Source of the DNA: Flavobacterium circumlabens
Lineage (GTDB): Bacteria; Bacteroidota; Bacteroidia; Flavobacteriales; Flavobacteriaceae
NCBI RefSeq assembly: GCF_004345565.1
Contig: NZ_SLWA01000001.1
Location: forward strand, 343,892 to 407,891
Reading direction: 5' to 3'
Length of the DNA: 64,000 nt
This document shows, in pieces, positions 23,810 to 33,644 of this stretch; within the stretch, counting starts at the first letter, position 1; each line of letters begins with the position of its first letter. The translations under genes and the position numbers were made by a program. The notes beneath the pieces were generated by a model. The model was not told the DNA's origin. It did not search any database and was given only the letters and a program-made list of their open reading frames with translations.

Positions 23810-26043
23810 CTATTAAAGTGCGTGATAAAAATATCAGCACAACCACTAACGAACAGGGATATTACAAAATTGAAGTTCCGTATGGTCTCAATTATCTGGA
23901 GATAGAATCTATTAACCATAAGAAAGACACACAACCAATTATGGTCTATGACGATGGCAAACTGGATGTCACTCTTTATGAAAGCATCAATGAGCTGGAC
24001 GAAGTAGTGATCAATAAGAACGCGAATCGAAATGTAAAAACTGCCGTAGCCGGGGTTTCCAGTATAGATGTCGAAGGAATAAAAAATATTCCGCTGGTTC
24101 TTGGGGAACGTGATATTTTTAGAGTTGCCACTACTTTACCCGGAATAAAAACTACAGGGGAAGGTTCTGCAGGATTTAATGTGCGTGGAGGAAAAGATGA
24201 CCAGAATCTAATCCTTTTAGACAATGCCGTTTTATACAATACCTCACATTTCCTGGGTTTTTTCTCTGCTGTTAATCCCTACACCACCAGCAAAGTAGAC
24301 ATTTACAAAGGGAGTATCCCGGCAAGATTTGGAGGAAGATTATCTTCTGTCTTTGACATTACCACAAAAAATGGCAATCCTGAAAAATTCTCCGGTGAAG
24401 GAGGAATCGGATCTGTAACAAGTAATCTTTCGATAAGTACACCAATAGTAAAAAACAAATCAAGTTTATTAGTCGGTATCAGAGGAACCTATTCTGAATG
24501 GATTTTAAAACGATTGAAAGACGAATCTTTAAAAAACAGTGAAGCCTCATTTTTTGATGGAATCCTAAAATACAATCACAAAATAAACACCAATAACAAT
24601 ATTGAGACAACCTTATATTACAGTAAAGATCGTTTTAGTATTTCTTCGGATTCTGTCTATAAATACAGTAACGCACTGGTTTCATTAAAATGGAATCATT
24701 CCTTCAATGCTAAAAGCAAAGCAGATCTTATATTTACCAATAGTGAATATAAATTCAACATTGACTATGACAACGGAGGAATAAATTCGTTTGATTATGG
24801 CTATAAACTAAATGAAACGCAGGTTATACTAAATGGGAATTATACCTTAAATAAAAAGCACGCTTTTAATTACGGTGTCTCCAGTAAACTTTATAATGTT
24901 GATCCCGGATATCTGCATCCCAAAAAACCAGAAGATGCTACATTAATTGCAGTAAACATAGACGGCGAGAAGGCATTAGAATCAGCGGTTTATTTTGCAG
25001 ACAATTATAATATCACCGAAAAACTACTGATCACTTTAGGTTTACGTTATTCTAGTTACTCAGCACTGGGTGAAGCCACCGAAAGAATTTACCAAAGCAA
25101 CGCTCCTATTAACGACAATACGGTAATAGGTTCTCAATATTACAAGAAAAATGAAGCTATTAAAACCTATGGTGGATTTGAACCCCGAATTGCAGCACGT
25201 TATTTATTTACAGACGATTTCTCTGTAAAAGCCAGCTATGACAAAACGTATCAATACATTCACTTATTAACCAGTAACACTACACAATCGCCTACTGATG
25301 CCTGGAAGTTATCTGATTTAAATATAGCACCTCAGAAAGCACAGCAATTTTCACTGGGCCTTTATAAAAATTTAGACGATGACAAATATGAACTTAGCCT
25401 GGAAGGCTATTATAAAAAATCCGACAATTTATTAGACTATAAAGTTGGTGCAGAATTGTTATTGAATAAAAATCCTGAAACACAACTGCTTCAGGGAGAA
25501 GGAAAAGCTTACGGAGTTGAGTTTTTAATCAAAAAAAACACAGGCAAGCTTAATGGCTGGCTAGGTTATACGTATGCACGTACTTTTATTAAGTCAGACA
25601 GTCAGTTTACAGAAGAAAAAGTAAACAATGGTCATTATTTTCCAACAAATTTTGACAAACCACATGAAGTGAGTGCTGTATTAAATTATAAATTCACAAA
25701 AAGATACAGTCTTTCGAGTAATTTTGTATACCAATCCGGAAGACCCATTACCTATCCTATAGGAAGCTATGTATACAACGGTTTAGAATATACCCTATAT
25801 AGTGACAGGAATAAATTTAGAATCCCCGATTATTATCGATTAGATGTTGGTTTCAATATCGAAGGAAATCATAAAATTAAAAAGCTGTCACACAGCTTCT
25901 GGAATATATCAATCTATAACGTGTTAGGAAGAAACAATCCATATTCTATCTTTTTTGTAACGACAAATGGTGAGATAAAAGCCTATAAAACGTCTATATT
26001 TTCGGTGCCTATTCCAACTATAACTTATAATGTCAAATTTTAG
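23806..26043 (+). CDS. C-terminal part of a frame-split TonB-dependent receptor (plug and barrel)
   Basis: 745 residues from a GTG; homologous coding really begins about 20 bp earlier in this frame, behind a stop at 23779. It opens in mid-domain (VRDKNISTTTNEQGYYKIEV, the carboxypeptidase-like repeat). It then has the plug (LGERDIFRVATTLPGIKTTG; GFNVRGGKDDQNLILLDNA) and a beta-barrel that ends in aromatic F (TITYNVKF). With the STN domain supplied by the previous piece it resembles FecA-type receptors that signal to an anti-sigma factor. DUF4249 lipoproteins follow, the usual partners. Confidence 0.85.
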   Translation: MTIKVRDKNISTTTNEQGYYKIEVPYGLNYLEIESINHKKDTQPIMVYDDGKLDVTLYESINELDEVVINKNANRNVKTAVAGVSSIDVEGIKNIPLVLGERDIFRVATTLPGIKTTGEGSAGFNVRGGKDDQNLILLDNAVLYNTSHFLGFFSAVNPYTTSKVDIYKGSIPARFGGRLSSVFDITTKNGNPEKFSGEGGIGSVTSNLSISTPIVKNKSSLLVGIRGTYSEWILKRLKDESLKNSEASFFDGILKYNHKINTNNNIETTLYYSKDRFSISSDSVYKYSNALVSLKWNHSFNAKSKADLIFTNSEYKFNIDYDNGGINSFDYGYKLNETQVILNGNYTLNKKHAFNYGVSSKLYNVDPGYLHPKKPEDATLIAVNIDGEKALESAVYFADNYNITEKLLITLGLRYSSYSALGEATERIYQSNAPINDNTVIGSQYYKKNEAIKTYGGFEPRIAARYLFTDDFSVKASYDKTYQYIHLLTSNTTQSPTDAWKLSDLNIAPQKAQQFSLGLYKNLDDDKYELSLEGYYKKSDNLLDYKVGAELLLNKNPETQLLQGEGKAYGVEFLIKKNTGKLNGWLGYTYARTFIKSDSQFTEEKVNNGHYFPTNFDKPHEVSAVLNYKFTKRYSLSSNFVYQSGRPITYPIGSYVYNGLEYTLYSDRNKFRIPDYYRLDVGFNIEGNHKIKKLSHSFWNISIYNVLGRNNPYSIFFVTTNGEIKAYKTSIFSVPIPTITYNVKF

Positions 26044-26053
26044 TAATCATTAA

Positions 26054-27274
26054 ATGAAATTTACAATTCGACATAGTAGCCTTCTTTATCAAGCAATTGT
26101 TTTAGTACTTTTTTGCCTTTCTATGGGCAGCTGTACAGAGCAATATGCTTTTCAAACCAATACCTTTGAGAGCATGCTTGTTGTCCAGGCAAACATTACA
26201 AATGAATTAAAAAAACAGGAAATTAAGATTACCAGATCTTATCGTCTTGAGGAAAACGGACCAACTCCTGAAAAAGGAGCTACTGTGTACGTAACCGATA
26301 GCGAAAACAATAACTATGAATTTGAATTTGAAGATTTCTCCGGTCTTTACGTTTCAAACAATCCTTTTCAGGCAGTTCCCGGGCGATCCTATCAATTGAA
26401 TTTCACCACCAAAGAGGGAAAATCATATTCGTCTGCAATGGAAACTTTGACTCCTGTTAGTGAAATTAATGTAGAGCCAAAAATCGAAACAGTCGACGGA
26501 GAAAAAGGAGTACAAATAAGGGTCACCAGTAATGACCCAAGTTCAAAATCACAATTCTACAGATTCGAATATGACGAAACCTACAAAGTAGTCGCTCCCG
26601 ACTGGAAACCGAACAAACTTATTGTAGACCCAAGCAACCCGGGTCCGGAATATACTTTCCTTACTGTTCCAAGAAATAATGGCGAATCAAGAATATGTTA
26701 TACCACAAAAAAATCAGACGATTTAATGTTAATAAGCAATGTGGGACTTAGCGAAGATCGTATCAATTTACCCATACGCTTCATAAACATCAAGGATCCG
26801 ATTATTATGCAGCGTTACAGCATTATAGTCCGTCAATATGTTCAGAATTTGGCCTCTTATACTTATTATAAAACACTGAAAAATCTTTCTACTTCTGCAA
26901 GTCTCCTTTCGCAAGTACAGCCAGGGTTTAATTATGGTAATTTAAAATCAAATGATGATCCCGATGAGAAGATAATTGGTTTTTTTGAGGTATCATCAAT
27001 TTCATCAAAAAGAATATTTTTCAATTTCAGGGATATCTTTATAACAGATCAGCATCCTCCATTTTTTTTCAGTTGCGCACCACTGGAATTATCGAATTGC
27101 TGGAATGTCGGTTGCGGCGGACCAAAAATATATTCGATAGTTACCGGATTAGGCCGAGAGTTTATTTTTTACGGATCTCAGAATTATATGGAAAATATCA
27201 TATTTGTTCCATCACCCTGTGGTGATTGTACTCAAATTTCATCTAACATCAGACCTTTATTTTGGATCGATTAA
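26054..27274 (+). CDS. DUF4249 lipoprotein, copy 1
   Basis: 406 residues. Lipoprotein signal peptide with lipobox LSMGSC near residue 27. The body is of the DUF4249 type: beta-rich, starting AFQTNTFESMLVVQANIT with ITRSYRLEENGPTPEKGA. The C-terminal part is Cys-rich (SCAPLELSNCWNVGCGG; PCGDCTQ). DUF4249 genes in Bacteroidota travel with TonB receptors, as here, and the pair is likely an outer-membrane uptake unit of unknown substrate. A second, very similar copy follows. Confidence 0.85.
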   Translation: MKFTIRHSSLLYQAIVLVLFCLSMGSCTEQYAFQTNTFESMLVVQANITNELKKQEIKITRSYRLEENGPTPEKGATVYVTDSENNNYEFEFEDFSGLYVSNNPFQAVPGRSYQLNFTTKEGKSYSSAMETLTPVSEINVEPKIETVDGEKGVQIRVTSNDPSSKSQFYRFEYDETYKVVAPDWKPNKLIVDPSNPGPEYTFLTVPRNNGESRICYTTKKSDDLMLISNVGLSEDRINLPIRFINIKDPIIMQRYSIIVRQYVQNLASYTYYKTLKNLSTSASLLSQVQPGFNYGNLKSNDDPDEKIIGFFEVSSISSKRIFFNFRDIFITDQHPPFFFSCAPLELSNCWNVGCGGPKIYSIVTGLGREFIFYGSQNYMENIIFVPSPCGDCTQISSNIRPLFWID

Positions 27275-27363
27275 AAAATAATAATATTAACCAACAACAT
27301 ACAGATTAGTTGTTACACAAAATAGGTCATCAAGAAAAAATGAGACTACAAATTAATCTATTT

Positions 27364-28590
27364 ATGAAATTTATAATTCAACATATTAATTTTTTATACC
27401 GAACAATTGCTTTGGTGCTTTTCTGCCTTTTTATGGCTAGTTGTACCGAGCAATATGCCTTTCAAACCAATACTTTTGAAAGCATACCTGTTGTTCAGGC
27501 AATCCTTACAAATGAATTAAAAAAGCAGGAAATTAAAATCACCCGATCCTATCGTCTTGAAGAAAACGGACCTGCTCCTGAAAAAGGAGCAATTGTGTAC
27601 GTAACAGATAGTGACAACAACAGCTATGAATTTGAATTTGAAGAATTCTCAGGGCTTTATGTGTCGAACAGTCCTTTTCAGGCGATTCCCGGGAAATCAT
27701 ATCAACTGAATATTACAACAAAAGATGGGAAATCATACTCGTCTGAAGCTGAAACTTTAACGCCTGTCACTGAAGTTCAGGTGGAACCAAAGATCGAAAC
27801 AATCGATGGGCAAAAAGGGGTACAAATAGTCGTAACCAGCTATGATCCAAGTTCAAAATCACAATTCTACAGATTTGAATATGATGAAACTTATAAAATA
27901 GTCTCTCCGGATTGGAAACCCAATAAACTGATCTTAGACCCCAGTAATCCGGGTCCGGACTTCACTTATCTTACTGTTCCCAGAGATAACGGCGAATCAA
28001 GAGTCTGTTTCACCACAAAAAAATCAGATGATTTAATGTTAATTAGTAACGTAGGCCTTAGTGAAGACCGAATCAATCTGCCAATACGTTTTATAGATAT
28101 AAAAAGTCCGATCCTTTATGAGCGATACAGCATTATAGTGCGGGAATATGTGCAGAATTTAGCCTCTTACACCTATTACAAAACCTTAAAAAACCTTTCA
28201 ACATCGGCAAGTCTTTTATCTCAGGTTCAGCCGGGGTTTAATTATGGTAATTTAAAATCAAATGATAATTCCGACGAGAAAATTATTGGCTATTTTGAAG
28301 TCTCATCCGTTTCATCAAAAAGAATCTTTTTTAATTTCAGGGATATCTTTAAAGATGATCCCTACCCGCCATTTATTGCAGATTGCAGTCAGACACTATC
28401 CTTAGCGAACTGCTTTACGGACAAGTTCTGCAGAGGACCGCAAATATATTCTATAGTTACAGGGGCCGGAAGAGAGTATGTGTTTTTTGCCGCTCTTAAT
28501 AATAACACAACCTATGTTTTTACTCCTGCACCTTGTGGTGACTGTACTAAAATTTCATCTAACATTAAACCTTTATTTTGGATAGATTAA
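27364..28590 (+). CDS. DUF4249 lipoprotein, copy 2
   Basis: 408 residues from ATG 27364, the position homologous to the start of copy 1 (MKF.I.H...LY..I.LVLFCL); a TTG at 27310 is rejected. The lipobox is LFMASC. Identity with copy 1 is high from the lipobox to about residue 340, then the Cys-rich C-terminal segment differs (IADCSQTLSLANCFTDKFC versus the copy 1 sequence). This is a tandem duplication whose divergence is concentrated near the C-terminus, perhaps a ligand-facing part. Its last codons overlap the next gene by 13 bp. Confidence 0.85.
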   Translation: MKFIIQHINFLYRTIALVLFCLFMASCTEQYAFQTNTFESIPVVQAILTNELKKQEIKITRSYRLEENGPAPEKGAIVYVTDSDNNSYEFEFEEFSGLYVSNSPFQAIPGKSYQLNITTKDGKSYSSEAETLTPVTEVQVEPKIETIDGQKGVQIVVTSYDPSSKSQFYRFEYDETYKIVSPDWKPNKLILDPSNPGPDFTYLTVPRDNGESRVCFTTKKSDDLMLISNVGLSEDRINLPIRFIDIKSPILYERYSIIVREYVQNLASYTYYKTLKNLSTSASLLSQVQPGFNYGNLKSNDNSDEKIIGYFEVSSVSSKRIFFNFRDIFKDDPYPPFIADCSQTLSLANCFTDKFCRGPQIYSIVTGAGREYVFFAALNNNTTYVFTPAPCGDCTKISSNIKPLFWID

Positions 28591-30365
28591 AACGAATAAC
28601 CAGCACAATAATGGTAATAGCAATAAATACTTTTGCTGTTGCCCAAAATAGTTCATTAAACAAAAATGAAGCTATTAGTACAGCTACGACTGAAAATATA
28701 TTTGTTCACTTAAACAACACAACATTAATTACCGGAGAGACACTGCATTGCAAATTGTATTGTACCAATCCGGCCAATAATGCTTTGAGCAAAATCAGCA
28801 AAATTGCTTACGTTGATCTTATCAACAGTGACAATCAGGTTGTTTTTACCAATAAAATTTATCTGGATAACGGAAAAGGACAGGGCGAATTTTTCATTCC
28901 GACCACAATTGAAACAGGCAACTATACACTTATTGCCTACACCAAATGGATGTTGAATAAAAATGATTTTAAAACTTCTAAAACGGATCTTTTAGTGATA
29001 AATCCTTATTTAGCGGCTAAAAAATCTAATCCAAATAAAAATTATAACTCCCAGAGCCAGGAAACAAAAGCATTAGGGAGTGCATCTCTTGCAGAAAATC
29101 AAATTAAGGATAAAAATTTCGCAATAGCATTAGATAAAAACACATTTCAGGAAAGAGAACTGGTTCAGTTAAAAATAAAATCGTTAACTCCTGAAATCAA
29201 AAAAGGAAGTTTTTCTCTTTCTGTAAAGAAAATTGATAATTTGCCTGCTAAAAAACAATTGAACGCTTCAGAGTTTGTAAAATTCAACTCTACTAATGAA
29301 GTAACAAACAGAATAAATGATTCGATCAAATTCCTTCCTGAGCTTAGAGGCGAAATTATTTCCGGAACCATTACAAACAATAAAGATCCTAAAGAGGTAA
29401 ACCATAAAAATGTGGCTTTATCTATACCAGGTAAAGAATTTGCTTTTAAAATTGTTCAAACCAATCAATTGGGAAGGTTCAACTTTATTCTGGATAAAAA
29501 TCCAAACTATTCTAATGTTGTTGTTCAGGTATTAGAAAATGATAAAAACGATTATAAAATAGAAATCGATAAAAATACAGGATACAATTTGTCTGACTTA
29601 AAAACTAATGATGAGCTATCCCTGACTTCTGATTACAAAGACGCTATCGAACAAAGGTCAATTGCAAATCAGATAGAAAATTCGTATTACTCGCTGAAAA
29701 AAGACAGTGTTGCGACTAACTCCGGTAGTTTTCCGTTTTATCATCCGTTGGCGAAAGAATACCTATTGGGTGACTACACCAAATTCCCTACTCTAAAAGA
29801 AACAATTACAGAGGTTGTAAAAGAAATGTACTATCGTGAAAAAGACAATAATTATTCTTTAAATCTTAGAGACATCAATTACGACCTGGAATATTTTTCG
29901 GAACCTGCTTTGGTATTAGTTGACGGGCTTTTAATTCAGAATGTAAATGAATTATTTACTTATAAAACAGAAAATATCTATAAAGTCAGTATTGTTCCGG
30001 GCGTCTATTTTTATGGACCAAAAGCGTTTAATGGTGTTATCAATTTCACTACTAAAAATACGGATTACGTAACGTCAGCAAATGGCAGTTATATTCTAAG
30101 AACTGAAATTCAAAGACCTCAGAATAAAATTATTGCCTTCAAGGAAGATTATACAGATAAAAGCAAATACGAAAGAATTCCGGATTACAGATATCAATTA
30201 CTTTGGCAGCCGGAATTAACTTTAGAAAACAAAGAAAACATAATTTCATTTTTCACCTCTGATGTTGCAGGAAAATACGAAATAAACGTGGAAGGATTTA
30301 CAAATGAAGGAATTCCTGTCTCTTTAAAAGAAACTTTTGAAGTAAAAGATTCAACTGTAAATTAA
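28578..30365 (+). CDS. MG2-domain exported protein with a plug-like C-terminal domain
   Basis: 595 residues. Signal peptide ending near AVAQNS. An alpha-2-macroglobulin MG2-like domain occupies about 25-140 (IFVHLNNTTLITGETLHCKLY; GNYTLIAYTKWM). Near 445-500 is a segment resembling a TonB-receptor plug (PALVLVDGLLIQNVNEL; FYGPKAFNGVINFTTKN) without a barrel. Proteins like this are common in flavobacterial receptor operons but have no assigned function. It overlaps the preceding lipoprotein gene and ends the operon before a terminator. Confidence 0.75.
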   Translation: MDRLKRITSTIMVIAINTFAVAQNSSLNKNEAISTATTENIFVHLNNTTLITGETLHCKLYCTNPANNALSKISKIAYVDLINSDNQVVFTNKIYLDNGKGQGEFFIPTTIETGNYTLIAYTKWMLNKNDFKTSKTDLLVINPYLAAKKSNPNKNYNSQSQETKALGSASLAENQIKDKNFAIALDKNTFQERELVQLKIKSLTPEIKKGSFSLSVKKIDNLPAKKQLNASEFVKFNSTNEVTNRINDSIKFLPELRGEIISGTITNNKDPKEVNHKNVALSIPGKEFAFKIVQTNQLGRFNFILDKNPNYSNVVVQVLENDKNDYKIEIDKNTGYNLSDLKTNDELSLTSDYKDAIEQRSIANQIENSYYSLKKDSVATNSGSFPFYHPLAKEYLLGDYTKFPTLKETITEVVKEMYYREKDNNYSLNLRDINYDLEYFSEPALVLVDGLLIQNVNELFTYKTENIYKVSIVPGVYFYGPKAFNGVINFTTKNTDYVTSANGSYILRTEIQRPQNKIIAFKEDYTDKSKYERIPDYRYQLLWQPELTLENKENIISFFTSDVAGKYEINVEGFTNEGIPVSLKETFEVKDSTVN

Positions 30366-30390
30366 AAAATAACACCCGTTTTTGGTCCTA

Positions 30391-30426
30391 AAAACCCTTG
30401 TTTCTAAACTTAAGAGCAAGGGTTTT
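30391..30426 (+). terminator. Terminator of the DUF4249/TonB operon
   Basis: AAAACCCTTG/CAAGGGTTTT forms a 10-bp perfect stem with a 16-nt loop and a TTTATTTATTTT tail. The rest of the gap to 30510 shows only AT-rich sequence. Confidence 0.88.
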
Positions 30427-30510
30427 ATTTATTTTCTATTTCACAACGCAACCTTTTTATTATTTTAATACTATTAATTATAAACCGGAAGTTAGAATAA
30501 AAAATAAAAT

Positions 30511-31062
30511 TTGAATTTAGACCAACTCATAAAAGACTGTTGCAAACAAAACAGAAAAGCACAAGAAGCATTATACGAAATGTATAAAAAGACTCTTTTT
30601 GTGTTAAGTCTGAAGTATTGCCCGAATGACGCAGAAGCAGAGGACAATCTTCACGACTCTTTTATTGAAATCTTTACCAATATAAAAAATTATAAAGGAA
30701 ATGGAAGTTTTGAGGGCTGGATTAAAAGAATTACCATCAACAAGGCAATAACAAGGTACAAGCAATCATATACCCTGACTGCTATCAAAGATGATTACCC
30801 TGAAGACCATACTGTAAATGAAACTGAAATTGATCTGCCTCTTGAAACCATCTTATCTTTTATTCAGGAACTCCCTCACCAATATCGTTTGGTTTTCAAT
30901 TTATATGAACTGGATGATTACTCACATCAGGAGATCGCAACGATGTTATCCATATCTGAAAGTACTTCAAAATCAAACTTACACAGAGCAAAACAAATTT
31001 TGAAAGAAAAAATTAAATCAAAAAGCACATTTTATTATTCTAAGCGAAAAAATGGAAAATAG
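30511..31062 (+). CDS. ECF (sigma-70 family) RNA polymerase sigma factor
   Basis: 183 residues from a TTG start (LDQLIKDCCKQNRKAQEALY is the usual N-terminus; no upstream ATG). Region 2 lies at about 20-90 (DAEAEDNLHDSFIEIFTNI; GSFEGWIKRITINKAI) and region 4 at about 115-170 (LPHQYRLVFNLYELDDYSHQ; ATMLSISESTSKSNLHRAK). It overlaps the next gene by 11 bp; that gene encodes the likely partner that controls it. The target regulon is unknown, although the nearby receptor with an STN domain is a possible signal source. Confidence 0.93.
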   Translation: MNLDQLIKDCCKQNRKAQEALYEMYKKTLFVLSLKYCPNDAEAEDNLHDSFIEIFTNIKNYKGNGSFEGWIKRITINKAITRYKQSYTLTAIKDDYPEDHTVNETEIDLPLETILSFIQELPHQYRLVFNLYELDDYSHQEIATMLSISESTSKSNLHRAKQILKEKIKSKSTFYYSKRKNGK

Positions 31063-32533
31063 AACTGAAATAGGAAAAAAAATAAAAGACAAGTTAGCTG
31101 ATTTAGATAAAAATCCAAGTGAATTTGTATGGTCTAAGATTGAAACCGATCTTAATAAAAAAAGAAACAAAAGAATATTATCCTGGATAATTCCGGGCGT
31201 AATCATTGCTGTACTTTTTTGTACACTATTTTATTTTAATTCAGATTTCCAGGATAAAACTCAAAAATCGGATAATCAGGCAAAACAGGAAACGACAGCG
31301 AAAGCTCCTAGCCAAAAAACCAATCTTGTATCAGATCAAAAACAAAATCAGAAATCAAATCCAAAACTGCAAAAATCAGGATCAGATATCGTTACCAGAG
31401 TTAAAAAAACTAAAAGTGTAAAACTAATCAAGGAATCCAGCAAACTGGTAACTTCTACAAATGAGTACGAAGAATACGAAGTCGTAAAAAAATACAAAGT
31501 CATTCTTAAGAAAGAACAAGTAACCACAAAACTAATAAAATCAGGAACCCTTAAAAAAACGATCCAGCCAAAAGCTACCGAAAACAAACTATTGATAAAA
31601 AAAAACAAAACTACAGAAACAAAGTCAAAAAAAAAGACCAAAACTCATAGCACAAAGCACTCCAAAAAAGTTGTCTATAAACCGCTTGCCACCGAGATTC
31701 CTAAAAACAAAAGCCCGGAAAAAGATGCTGCAACACAAAAAACCGTAAGCACTCCAAGAGTAATTGAAGCAAAAATCGATACCATTGCAAAAATGGACAG
31801 TCTCAAATTAAAGAAAGACACAACTCCAAAAAGAGAGTATAAAAAAACAGTTTACAATACTGAAAACAAAGAATCAGATCCGGAGTTGAGTGTCTCAGTT
31901 TTTTACGGTCCGGCTATTTCCGGATCTTTAAACAGCGCATCGATGATCGATCCGTCTATGGATAATTTAGCGACAAAGCACCCGGTCACTTCACATTATG
32001 GTGTCTATGTAAAAACCATGTACGACAAAATCGGTTTTCGGGCAGGATTTTCTAAAATAAATTTAAAAACTTCAACCCGACTGGATAAAGATGAACTAAT
32101 CCCGAATTATAACAATATCGAATTAAAGTCTGAGATCAATATAAAACAAACTTTTACCGGTTCAAATGAAGTTGACTTAGTACAAAAGCTATCGTATTAT
32201 GAACTTCCAATAGAATTTGTATATGCTTTCAAAAAAGATGAAAGTAAAATCGGAATGGAAGCCTTTACGGGATTTAGCTTCTTAATTTCAGACAAAAACC
32301 AGCTTTCCTTAAAATCTGAAAAAGTTGCTATGCAAAACATAGGCGAAGCAAAAAATATTTCAGGAATCAATTTTTCATACAATTTAGGAATAGGAATAAG
32401 CTATAAACTAAATGCCAAATTTAGTCTGGACATAAATCCTCTCTTTAAATATTATTTGAGCACTTTCAAAGAAAGCGGCGATGCTAAACCGCATAGTTTC
32501 TCACTTCAATCCGGGGTTAGTTATAAATTTTAA
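31052..32533 (+). CDS. Inner-membrane anchored protein with outer-membrane barrel-like C-terminus, probable anti-sigma partner
   Basis: 493 residues. About 45 cytoplasmic residues (KLADLDKNPSEFVWSKIETDL) precede one membrane helix (about 47-67). A very Lys/Thr-rich linker (about 70-270) follows, and then a C-terminal outer-membrane-beta-barrel-like domain (about 275-493; LSVSVFYGPAISGSLNSAS, ending HSFSLQSGVSYKF). Overlap with the ECF sigma gene makes a regulatory role likely. The N-terminal cytoplasmic piece is short for a classical anti-sigma domain. Family architecture is common in Flavobacteriia; the mechanism is inference. Confidence 0.75.
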   Translation: MENRTEIGKKIKDKLADLDKNPSEFVWSKIETDLNKKRNKRILSWIIPGVIIAVLFCTLFYFNSDFQDKTQKSDNQAKQETTAKAPSQKTNLVSDQKQNQKSNPKLQKSGSDIVTRVKKTKSVKLIKESSKLVTSTNEYEEYEVVKKYKVILKKEQVTTKLIKSGTLKKTIQPKATENKLLIKKNKTTETKSKKKTKTHSTKHSKKVVYKPLATEIPKNKSPEKDAATQKTVSTPRVIEAKIDTIAKMDSLKLKKDTTPKREYKKTVYNTENKESDPELSVSVFYGPAISGSLNSASMIDPSMDNLATKHPVTSHYGVYVKTMYDKIGFRAGFSKINLKTSTRLDKDELIPNYNNIELKSEINIKQTFTGSNEVDLVQKLSYYELPIEFVYAFKKDESKIGMEAFTGFSFLISDKNQLSLKSEKVAMQNIGEAKNISGINFSYNLGIGISYKLNAKFSLDINPLFKYYLSTFKESGDAKPHSFSLQSGVSYKF

Positions 32534-32617
32534 AAATATTTTTCAGTTCGTTGTAACTTTTTCTCCACTTCTTACGTATAACTATTTGTACACTTTAAAA
32601 AATAGGGAGACAACAAC

Positions 32618-33481
32618 ATGAGACAACTTAAAATCACCAAGCAGGTAACCAATCGTGAAACTGCATCGTTAGATAAATATCTACAAGAAATCGGAAAAGT
32701 TGACCTGATTACCGCTGATGAAGAGGTAGAATTAGCACAAAGAATAAAGGCCGGTGATCAAAGAGCTTTAGAAAAATTAACAAAAGCCAACCTACGTTTC
32801 GTAGTTTCTGTGGCAAAACAATATCAAAATCAAGGATTAACTCTTCCTGATTTAATTAACGAAGGAAACTTAGGTCTAATTAAAGCGGCTCAGCGTTTTG
32901 ATGAAACGCGTGGTTTCAAATTTATCTCTTACGCAGTTTGGTGGATTCGTCAATCGATCCTTCAGGCTCTGGCAGAACAATCACGTATCGTACGTTTACC
33001 ATTAAACAAAATTGGTTCTATCAATAAAATCAACAAGATGTACGCTTTACTAGAGCAATCTAACGAGCGTCCGCCTTCTGCTGAGGAAATTGCAAAAGAA
33101 CTTGACATGACCGTAAATGATGTAAAAGAGTCTATGAAAAACTCTGGCCGTCACTTATCTATGGATGCACCTCTTGTTGAAGGTGAAGACTCTAATCTTT
33201 ATGACGTTTTACGTTCCGGAGAATCTCCAAATCCTGACAGAGAATTAATTCACGAATCATTACGTACTGAAATCGAGCGTTCGTTAGAAACATTAACTCC
33301 AAGAGAGGCAGATGTAGTTCGTTTGTATTTTGGTCTTGGCGATCAGCACCCAATGACATTAGAAGAAATTGGAGAAACTTTCGACTTAACACGTGAGCGT
33401 GTGCGTCAGATTAAAGAAAAAGCAATCCGCAGATTAAAACATACTTCAAGAAGTAAAATCCTTAAAACTTATTTAGGATAA
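32618..33481 (+). CDS. rpoD: Primary sigma factor RpoD/SigA (Bacteroidota type)
   Basis: 287 residues, short because region 1.1 and the non-conserved region are absent, as in all Bacteroidota. Region 1.2 is at [16 protein letters not shown], region 2 at [20 protein letters not shown] and [13 protein letters not shown], region 3 near 130-180, region 4 at [20 protein letters not shown]. It directs most transcription, from the TAnnTTTG/TTG promoters seen across this window. The 84-bp upstream gap has ATAACTATTTG, a loose -7 candidate. Confidence 0.97.
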   Translation: MRQLKITKQVTNRETASLDKYLQEIGKVDLITADEEVELAQRIKAGDQRALEKLTKANLRFVVSVAKQYQNQGLTLPDLINEGNLGLIKAAQRFDETRGFKFISYAVWWIRQSILQALAEQSRIVRLPLNKIGSINKINKMYALLEQSNERPPSAEEIAKELDMTVNDVKESMKNSGRHLSMDAPLVEGEDSNLYDVLRSGESPNPDRELIHESLRTEIERSLETLTPREADVVRLYFGLGDQHPMTLEEIGETFDLTRERVRQIKEKAIRRLKHTSRSKILKTYLG

Positions 33482-33502
33482 AAAGCCTAAATTCCATTAT
33501 TT

Positions 33503-33541
33503 AAATCCCAAATTCCAACTCAAAATTGGAATTTGGATTTT
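33503..33541 (+). terminator. Terminator-like hairpin after rpoD (AAATTCCAA/TTGGAATTT repeat type)
   Basis: AAATCCCAAATTCCAA pairs with TTGGAATTTGGATTT, with one bulged C, and is followed by TTTTTT. The same arm sequences recur near 14120 and at 52168-52195, so this is a dispersed repeat used as a terminator. Confidence 0.7.
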
Positions 33542-33604
33542 TTAACCTGGAATTTTATAGTAAACAACAGTTTGATTGACTGTTCGTTTTTTGATTGATG
33601 ATTG

Positions 33605-33633
33605 AAACTCCGGCTGATTACCGGAGTTTTTTA
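33605..33633 (+). terminator. Second terminator after rpoD
   Basis: AAACTCCGG-CTGATTA-CCGGAGTTTTTT forms a strong 9-bp stem with a T-run. Confidence 0.9.
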
Positions 33634-33644
33634 TTTTATTTTTT

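Noticed and set aside
23806..26043. Independent receptor gene starting at GTG
   Set aside because: The product would begin inside a carboxypeptidase-like domain and lack a signal peptide, so it could not reach the outer membrane; it belongs to the preceding frame.
32534..32617. Exact promoter for rpoD
   Set aside because: ATAACTATTTG is near but does not match TAnnTTTG, and no well-spaced TTG was clear enough to report as a feature.
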